Source: Trema orientale | Taxonomy: Eukaryota; Streptophyta; Magnoliopsida; Rosales; Cannabaceae | Assembly: GCA_002914845.1 (NCBI GenBank) | Contig: JXTC01000102.1 | Span: forward strand, 599,018 to 663,017 | DNA length: 64,000 bases | Reading direction: 5' to 3' | Shown here: in pieces, positions 57,005 through 64,000 of the stretch | How positions within the stretch are numbered: position 1 is the stretch's first letter | How the letters are laid out: each line of letters opens with the position of its first letter | Notes under the pieces: generated by a model | Seen by the model: the letters and a program-made list of their open reading frames with translations, nothing else | The model's database searches: none | What the model was told of the DNA's origin: nothing | Translations under genes and position numbers: made by a program

Positions 57005-58600
57005 TCAAGGAAGAAAAGGATTGTGAGAGGGGTTCGACTCTTTTTGCTTTCTGTACGCCCTGGTGAGCAAGAGAATTGGCATTAAGAAACATATCGAAGA
57101 AAAACATGTCAAATTAACATTCTCAAGCATTAAGTGATGACATTGAGGACCAGACAATCAATCACCTGGATGCATTAAATCCTCCAAAGGCAACTGTTCC
57201 CACAACAAGAAACAAGAAGGGGACTCGAACCAAAGCATGACTTCCGCTTCTCCCTTGTGCCCTTGGAACTCCAGTTTTGACAACTCGCTCATTTGTTGCT
57301 AATCAAGATGCAGCATTTTCCACACAGGAATAAAAGTACAATTATTTTTAATCCTCCATTTTGTTAGCCTTAAACAAAAAAAAGAAAAAAAAAGTCGTCC
57401 AAATTCGCAAAAACTCTTTGTTTAGGAAGTTACCTGAGGGGGAATGTTTTCGGCCTCCACCTGCAAACACAGGTGACATGTCATTGCTATCATGGTTTGC
57501 AAACAATTTGATAGGATAACCTATGAAGGACTTTGCTAAGGTTTAAATTGCACATTCTTGACAATTTACGGCAGGGGCGAACCCAAAACCGAAAAATAAG
57601 AGGTAACATGATGAGAAGATAAGTTGAAAAGAATAATTCAGGGGTCAATTGGCAGTAGTTAAGGAGCTTCAGTGGTGACACAAACAAACTACAAACATGT
57701 GTCCCCATAAATAGAAGTGATACGCAAATTTTATCAGCTTAGTCCGAGTTGATGATTCATGTACATAGAACAAGTAGTTAGTCCAATGAATCATCCTCAA
57801 GAAGATGATCAAGACTGCATCTTTACCACGATTGTAACACTCTTAGCAGCTGGACTATTGATCCAGTACACTATGCAGTTTCTTGTTGTTGTCCCAGTTG
57901 GTGTTCTGATTCTCCAAGTTAATGTAGTGAATGTAGATGTAGGTGAGGGTGAGGGTGAGGGTGAGGGTGAGGATGAGTCTACTCTTTGGAGACAAACACT
58001 TATGGCGACAGCCAATTGATAAGCATGTTTAATTTATGAGAAACTACTATGGATACGGAAATCTGTTGCCACCACAAGCTAATAGGACAGGACACTAGTT
58101 TAGCCCCTTGCCTTAAACATTGTCTCGTCCTATTCTTATTATTATTATTAGTTTTAAGAAATGCGGAATCTGATGAAGAAAACACAGACAAAACAAACAA
58201 AACGAACAAAACGAACATGGCATATGAAGAGGGGAGGAGAGGGGTGAAGAATTTACCTACCGCTCCCAGTAGCAGTAGCAGAAGCAGGAGAGAGCAAGAG
58301 AGTGTAAGCTTGTGAAATCTGCAGTTGGCAGATATAATGAGAGAGAGAAAGGTAAATTAAGCAATAGCAATACTAAAATCAATGAAAAATGAAAATGAAA
58401 AAAATGATGAGATATGAGAGACCAGATGTTACCGATTTGAAGTTGGACTCAGCGAGAGGCTTCTGATTAGGTGGGAAGAGGTCAGGATGGCAGTCCCATA
58501 CCTTTCTTCTATAAGCTGCTTTCACCTCACCACGACTCGGCCGATAATTCGGAGGGAATCCAAGCAAAACCCTCGCCTTAACACCCTCCCCTGATTCCAT
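57005..58600 (-). CDS. Small J-domain protein with C-terminal membrane helix
   Basis: Five exons on the minus strand (58600-58433, 58318-58261, 57460-57434, 57298-57166, 57059-57005) total 441 bases, 146 residues. The N-terminal 65 residues are a DnaJ domain: VLLGFPPNYRPSRGEVKAAY, the HPD triad at 38-40 (VWDCHPDLFP), then NFKSISQAYTLLLS. HPD is the motif that stimulates Hsp70 ATPase. After a Ser/Gly-rich linker comes one hydrophobic helix at about 108-125 (VRVPFLFLVVGTVAFGGF) and a short basic tail, so the protein looks membrane-anchored with the J-domain on the N-terminal side. There is no Gly/Phe or zinc-finger region, making it a class III (type C) J-protein. The 27-base third exon is a microexon. 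Target membrane and client are unknown. Confidence 0.85.
57942..57975 (+). repeat. (GAGGGT)n tract, G-quadruplex candidate
   Basis: TGAGGG is repeated about five times in the long intron (57461-58260) of the J-domain gene, G-rich on the non-coding strand for that gene. Four GGG runs with three-base loops fit a G-quadruplex. The open frame on the plus strand here is produced by this repeat. Confidence 0.8.
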
Positions 58601-60583
58601 CTTTCTCTCTCTTTCGACTCCACAGGGTCAGCTGGCCCCCTTCCAACCGCTATATCAAATTTCTCCACTCATCCCTTCCCACATCATCTAACCTTAACCT
58701 ACGTACGTCTCAGAATTAACACCTTCCTTCAAATGCCAATTTTCTTTTTCTTCTGAAAAAACAAAAAACAAAAACAAATAAACAAAAGAAAAACAAATAA
58801 TATTATTTATCTTGTCAGACCTCCACCATATCAGTATCACGGTTATATGAATGAAAGGAGAAAATTAAATATTCACCCACATATATAATTTTAATAGGAA
58901 AAAAAGAAGAACAAGTTGTACTACATATAAATTATAAAATAACGTTGTACATGTACTACATATGCACTCTCCCAAAAAAAATAAAAAATGTACTACATAT
59001 AATCCCTAACCTTGTTAGTTAATAAAATAAAATAAAATAAAAATAGTCATTCAATTTTTTGGCTTTTAAAACAAATAAAAAAGTCTCTGATCTAATAATG
59101 GTATTGGTACAGTTCATCAAGTCATCAAACGTATACATGTCCGTAACTAGTAGGTGGCCAAGCATAAATAAAAGTCGGTAGAAAAAATCGAAGAGATATC
59201 ATAAGTAACCATTCAACAATTGTCAACGTTAGTGTATGTACATAAAAACAATAGATACATCAATTTTCAATTTCTCATTCCATCTTGGTTTTCTAGCGCT
59301 TGAAGTTTCTTGTAAGAATTAATTTGGCCAATATTACCTTCTATTTATTGCACGTTTGTTTTACTTTTTCCCTCATCATCCGTATTTTGCTTTATTGATT
59401 TTTTGTAGTACACAACTTTTTGACGATGTGCAACTCAAATACAATTTTTTTCCCCTTCTTCTTTTTAGCTAGGTTAAATTATGTATTCTTTTATTACTAT
59501 TCAATAGCTCAAATGTAATATCTAAAATTAAAAAAAAATTTAATTTCGAGCTATAGTTGATAACTTGATGAATTAGTCTAAGACTTTTTTTTTTTTTTTT
59601 TGAGAAGACAAAAAAGACTTTTTTGACAAAAAGTTTGAGAACCATTTTTTTTCAAAAATAATTTTATCAACTAAAAATAATTAGTTTAGGGACTATATAT
59701 GGTACAAATTTTGCACCAAGGGTATTAGTATGTCATTTAAAATTTAGCAACTTTTTACGTCAGCATTTCCATCCAAAATTTTAACAAAATTTTAACCCTT
59801 AGAATTGGATGGATGTAAGTGATTTACTGAAATAGTTTAGGGACTCTTGGTGGTACAAAATAAAGTTTAGAGACAAAGAAAGTTTTAGGAATCTCTGACT
59901 TTAATCCAATTTTCTATGATAATCCCAGTACGCCAATTATGAGTATCAGTATTAGTAATATTTTCATATAGTCATAAAGATCTGCAGAGTTAGCTTAAAA
60001 AAACTACCGGAGAAACAGGAGAATATCTCAATAAATCGAGTTACACTTACATTAGTGCACACTATTTATTGAATTAAATTACCGATGTTGAATTTTTAAA
60101 AAAAAATATATATATGCCCGTACATATTCCTTTAATTAGGTAGTTTTGGAGATTTCAATTTCGACTTTTAGTGCTTAGGATCATCGTGATTGATTGTCCC
60201 TCCCGGGCCACAATTTCCAAAGCAATAATCAGCTTAAACACCGGACAACCGGTCAGACATAACGTCCAAATATTGTTGGGTGCAGATAGTCAAATTAGAG
60301 AAACAAACAAATATATATAACCTATGGGATAATTCAACCTCCCTGTATATAATAACCAACATGCATGCAAAAGCTTTAACATGATCTCATTATAATTTAG
60401 AAAAAGAGAGGTACGTAGTTATCTCTCCTCTCTTTCTTTCTCTCTTTCTCTCTCTCTCTCCGACCCTAATCCTATAGCTATACGTACATTGCACCTTTCG
60501 TACGTTTGTCGTCGGAGAAGTGGTCGGAGGGGGATCAGTTTCAATATTCCCACAAATTAAAATATATATTAAAAGAAAAAAAA
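58601..60583. other. spacer and pectin methylesterase promoter
   Basis: An AT-rich divergent intergenic region of about 2 kb. The stretch 59670-59905 has TTTAGGGACT-type words twice (AGTTTAGGGACTATATATGG, AGTTTAGGGACTCTTGGTGG), as in common plant repeats. A TATATAATA near 60346 and a CT-rich leader at 60420-60460 are the likely promoter end of the pectin methylesterase gene. No gene was seen. Confidence 0.5.
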
Positions 60584-62419
60584 ATGGTAGGAAAAGTAGT
60601 AGTATCGGGAATATCCATTATTTTGGTTGTGGGAGTCGCTCTAGCGGTGGTTGCCGTGGTTCACCACAATGATAAGAAGGGGGAAACCAGCGGCGTTGGT
60701 GTCTCATCATCTCATACGACGAGGTCGAAGGTAGTCGAATCCATTTGCACCACTACCGACTACAAGGCCGCTTGCCGGGACAGCCTTAGCCCCGTAGCCA
60801 AGAACTCCAGCGCCGACTACAAGGACTACATCAAGGCCGCCATGCTCACCACCGTGGCCCAAGTCAGCAAATCACTAAACTTGACGGAGTCCTTGTTGGT
60901 CGAAGCCAACACCAGCGACCCTAGATTGAAGATGTCCCTCGAGGACTGCAAGGACTTGTTGAGCTTGGCCGTTGGGCAGCTCCAGGCCTCTTTCTCCATG
61001 ATCGGCGACCATGACTTGCACACCCTCCAAGACCGATCCGACGAGCTCAAGAGTTGGCTGAGCTCCGTCATCACCTACGCCGAGACGTGCATCGACGGAA
61101 TACCGGAGCCCAAGATACAGAGCAAGTTGAAGGACAACATTCGAAATGCGACCGCTCTCACCGACAACGCCTTGGCCATTGTTTCCGGGATGTCTCAGAT
61201 TCTGGAGGCCTTTGGCTTGAAAATCAATGCCAAACCCCTCAACGGTGGCCGCCGCCTCCTGTCCAAGGATGGCTTCCCAACCTGGCTCTCTGCTTCGGAC
61301 AGGAAGCTTTTGCAGGTAAACAACGGAAGGATAGTACCGAATGCGGTTGTCGCCAAGGATGGCAGCGGCCAGTTCAACACCATAGCCGACGCTCTTGCTG
61401 CCTACCCTAAGAACCTCAATGGCACCAGATACGTCATCTACGTCAAGGCTGGAGTTTACAACGAGTACATCACAGTGGAAAAGAAAATGGTCAACGTGTT
61501 AATGTATGGGGATGGCCCAAAAGCAACCGTTGTCACCGGTAGTAGGAGCTTTACCGGTGGCTTATCCACTTTCAGGACCGCCTCCTTCTGTAAGCACTTA
61601 AAAAGATTACCTTTCTTCTGTTCTATTCTTCAGAGTTAGACGTACGTACATTTCTTGATAGATGATCAGCAGTACTTAGTAGCTAAGTAAACGAATGTAA
61701 TGCAAATATTGTATATATGTGCAGCGGTAATAGGAGCTGGATTCATTTGCAAGAACATGGGATTCGCCAACACGGCGGGACCAGAGGGACACCAGGCAGT
61801 GGCGCTGCGGGTACAGTCGGAGATGTCGGCCTTCTACAACTGCAGAATGGATGGTTACCAAGACACGTTGTACGTGCAGGCAGGGCGACAGTTCTACCGC
61901 AACTGCGTGATATCAGGAACCATAGACTTCATATTTGGTGACGGCACCGTCGTCATCCAGGACTCGTTGCTCATCGTGCGGCGGCCCATGGACAACCAAA
62001 TCAATGCGGTCACGGCTCAGGGCCGTAAGGAGAGCCACCAGCCGACTGGCATTGTGATCCAGAACTGCAGAATCGTGCCGGAGCAGCAGCTGTTCCCAGA
62101 TAGGTTGACGATCAAAACCTACCTGGGCAGGCCCTGGAAGGAGTTCTCCAGGACTGTCATTATGGAGTCCACCTTGGAAGACTTCATTCAACCGGCCGGC
62201 TGGTTCCCCTGGGCCGGCAACTTTGGGCTGGACACCCTCTACTTCGCCGAGTACGCGAACGTGGGAGCAGGCGCCAGGACTGACCAGAGGGTGAAGTGGA
62301 AAGGGTACCATGTACTTGACAGGAACCAGGCGCTGCAGTTCACTGCGGGGCCATTCCTAGGAGGAGACAAATGGCTGAGCTCCACCGGAGTTGTCTACGA
62401 CCTTGGCTTCAAGCGGTGA
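60584..62419 (+). CDS. Pectin methylesterase with PMEI pro-region
   Basis: Two exons (60584-61589, 61725-62419) encode 566 residues. The enzyme removes methyl esters from homogalacturonan in the cell wall. Order: cytosolic stub MVGK, a signal/anchor helix (about 5-26, VVVSGISIILVVGVALAVVA), a PMEI-type inhibitor pro-region (about 48-205, with paired Cys), a linker with two processing motifs RRLL (223-226) and RKLL (240-243), and the catalytic beta-helix (about 250-566). Active-site residues are in place: Gln359 (HQAVALR), Gln381 and Asp382 (YQDTLY), Asp403 (DFIFGDG), and Arg471/Trp473 (LGRPWKEFSRT). This is a complete type-I (group 2) enzyme, with the usual single intron. An in-frame open stretch begins upstream, but only from a TTG. 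The ATG at 60584 gives the standard N-terminus. Confidence 0.96.
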
Positions 62420-63535
62420 TAATTTTCTCCCATGCAGCTAATTGCATCCACACTAGCTAGCTACCGCGCCTCTGAGCAGAGAGAAGTGAGAGGAGAGATC
62501 TTTTTATGCCATTGCAGTATTCAATAGTTGATGATGATGAGAGGGTTCATAATTAATTGCATGTCGCTTGAAATTAAGTACTCATGCATGTTTTTCACCA
62601 GAAGGGTTGTAATTTTATGTCAAAATTTTGATCCTATACATATGCTTTCTCACTGAATCGGGATTTTGTTTTTTTTTTTTTCGGGACATGCACCGCATAT
62701 GAACTGCAAGGATATATAAATATATAAATGCAGTATTATCTTTGATAATTATGTATATGGCCATATATATACGGAACGATGGAAAATCAACCACATGAAT
62801 GCCACCTCGTAACCATAGTACCTACATACGTACGTAATTAATCTTGTACAGGCTATTCTTTTTTTTTTAATAAAAAAAAAATAGAGGAACCTATATCCTA
62901 GTATAAATTGAACAAAAGCATAATTCAGTTAGAAGATTAGATTCCTAACTATATATATTTCATGTAGATGCGATTTTATTACCTTCATAACACACATAAT
63001 TAATCAAAATACCCAAAAGAAAAAAGAAAAAAATTCACAAAATCCAAAAGAAAAAAGAAAAAAATTAATACATCTCTTGATCAAATCGTAAAGGCAAATA
63101 AAGCTATTATTGACGGCTTCAACTACCGTCAATACTCGAAAGACTGGAGTTTTGATCCCTAACTCACAAGAGAGAACATTTTTTTGCCCAACCTACCATG
63201 ACTTCAACCTTTCTTTGTGAATAATAGCACCAACTCAACTATCACTATCATATATGTTTGTTAAACATTTATTCAAAAGCATTTAATCGTCCAAATTAAG
63301 GAGGAGAGGAAGGAGTTTCTCGCCTCGAGGTTCGAGCGAAAAAGCCACCTTGTCTCTTTAGACTCACTATCTAAGAAAACAAAAAATTAAAATAGCAGCA
63401 AATATATTTAAAGGATGTCAATCGGGTAGGGCAAGACTAAATACCAGATTTTTGTTTACTATCCTATCCCTTTTCTGTCCAATATTTCAGTATTATACCA
63501 ATACTGCATCATTTATTATTCAAATTGTTGCTGGG
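62420..63535. other. spacer before the LTR element
   Basis: About 1.1 kb: pectin methylesterase 3' UTR, then AT-rich sequence. It includes a short direct repeat, CAAAAGAAAAAAGAAAAAAAT, seen twice near 63013-63065. No gene was recognised. Confidence 0.6.
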
Positions 63536-63704
63536 TGTTAAAGAGAATTAGTTGTGTTAGTTAGCCACGTATACATTTGTAACAACCATTAGTTACTCTG
63601 TTATAACAGAGTCTTAGCTCAGCTGATACTTAAGCAATTGTACTCTCATTTCTTGCAATAATGAAAAATAGATTACAGTTTCTACTCAAAGATTTTCTTT
63701 ATCA
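63536..63704 (+). repeat. candidate 5' LTR
   Basis: Begins TGTTAAAGAG and ends TTTATCA just before the primer-binding site. About 169 bases is short but within the range of copia elements. The left limit is uncertain by about 10 bases because another TGTTG lies at 63526. Confidence 0.6.
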
Positions 63705-63730
63705 TGGTATCAGAGCTTTAAGGAGCTTCA

Positions 63731-64000
63731 ATGGCGACCTCTTCTTCAACAATGGCGTCCAGCTCTGCTCAACTCGTTCCTGTGACTTTCAATCACTCCG
63801 TTTCAGTCCGACTTGATAATGATAATCATCTTCTCTGGAAACAACAAGTCAATGCTGCCATTCGTGGTCATAATCTTCTGCATTTCATCGATGGGTCTCG
63901 ATCTGTTCCAGCTCGTTTTCGTTCAGAGCAAGATCAACTTCAAGGTGTGGTTAATCCAGAGTATTCTTACTGGATTCAACAAGATCAGCTACTAGTTTCC
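63731..64000 (+). CDS. copia gag N-terminus, partial
   Basis: An open frame from ATG 63731 to the window edge (90 codons) reads as the N-terminal part of a plant copia Gag polyprotein. It has a Ser-rich start, then VRLDNDNHLLWKQQVNAAIR, the usual 'L.NYLLWK.Q'-like block of this family, and a later YSYWIQQDQLLVS. It belongs to the transposon, not to the host. Confidence 0.75.
   Translation, partial: MATSSSTMASSSAQLVPVTFNHSVSVRLDNDNHLLWKQQVNAAIRGHNLLHFIDGSRSVPARFRSEQDQLQGVVNPEYSYWIQQDQLLVS

Larger units (their letters stand above)
63536..64000 (+). mobile_element. Ty1/copia-type LTR retrotransposon, 5' end only
   Basis: A candidate 5' LTR (63536-63704), a primer-binding site TGGTATCAGAGC (63705-63716, complementary to initiator tRNA-Met) and the start of a gag-like reading frame are visible. 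The element runs off the window. No break is evident in the visible part. Whether the whole is intact cannot be judged, and age cannot be estimated because the 3' LTR is not in view. Confidence 0.8.

Noticed and set aside
57759-58315. Plus-strand open frames opposite the J-domain gene intron and exon 2
   Set aside because: They overlap the intron hexamer repeat and the antisense of exon 2, and lack protein-like features.
60506-60583. N-terminal extension of the pectin methylesterase open frame
   Set aside because: The frame opens upstream only with a TTG. The first ATG at 60584 gives the normal signal-anchor start.

Overview
This is a 64 kb stretch of nuclear DNA from a flowering plant, almost certainly a eudicot. 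The evidence is many short exons with GT/AG borders, AT-rich introns and spacers, a light-harvesting gene, an SBP-box transcription factor, a clade-II ATG8, and a type-I pectin methylesterase. The species cannot be named from the sequence. Exon models were built by hand from translation and splice borders. Every complete model sums to a whole number of codons.

Layout, left to right. The 3' part of a ZNF598/HEL2-type ubiquitin ligase (+, 64-2332) faces an ATG8 gene (-, 3147-4219). A nuclear tRNA-Phe(GAA) (4383-4455) and a foldback MITE lie between ATG8 and a long WDR6-type WD40 gene (+, 5242-14191), which is interrupted by a 133-base assembly gap. WDR6 converges on an intronless LHCB1 gene (-, 14628-15425). 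A spacer of about 4.5 kb leads to an S-adenosylmethionine synthetase gene (+, coding 21103-22287) with a leader intron. Next is a large SPL1/SPL12-type gene (-, 24996-30755, ten coding exons). A gene-poor, AT-rich stretch of about 9 kb (31.5-40.4 kb) follows and holds several terminal-inverted-repeat elements. Then come three + strand genes: a PTI1-like kinase (41285-43785), a sugar-phosphate/nucleotide-sugar type transporter (46042-49204) and a NYN-domain protein (51372-53828). A small J-domain membrane protein (-, 57005-58600) and a pectin methylesterase (+, 60584-62419) follow. The window ends inside the 5' end of a Ty1/copia-type LTR element (about 63536 onward).

The genes do not form a cluster or pathway. 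They are ordinary single genes of a euchromatic plant region: translation quality control, autophagy, tRNA modification, photosynthesis, methyl-donor synthesis, transcription, signalling, transport, RNA metabolism, chaperone and cell-wall functions. I did not find an undescribed biological system.

The least ordinary content is in the repeats and in some gene details. One foldback MITE family has three copies, one inserted inside another (50.66-50.98 kb). A second MITE family has two copies 20 kb apart. An element of about 850 bp with TIRs of roughly 50 bp is flanked by TA. The transporter has a GC-AG intron, the ATG8 has a six-residue tail after the lipidation glycine, and the ZNF598-like protein has two coding tandem repeats.
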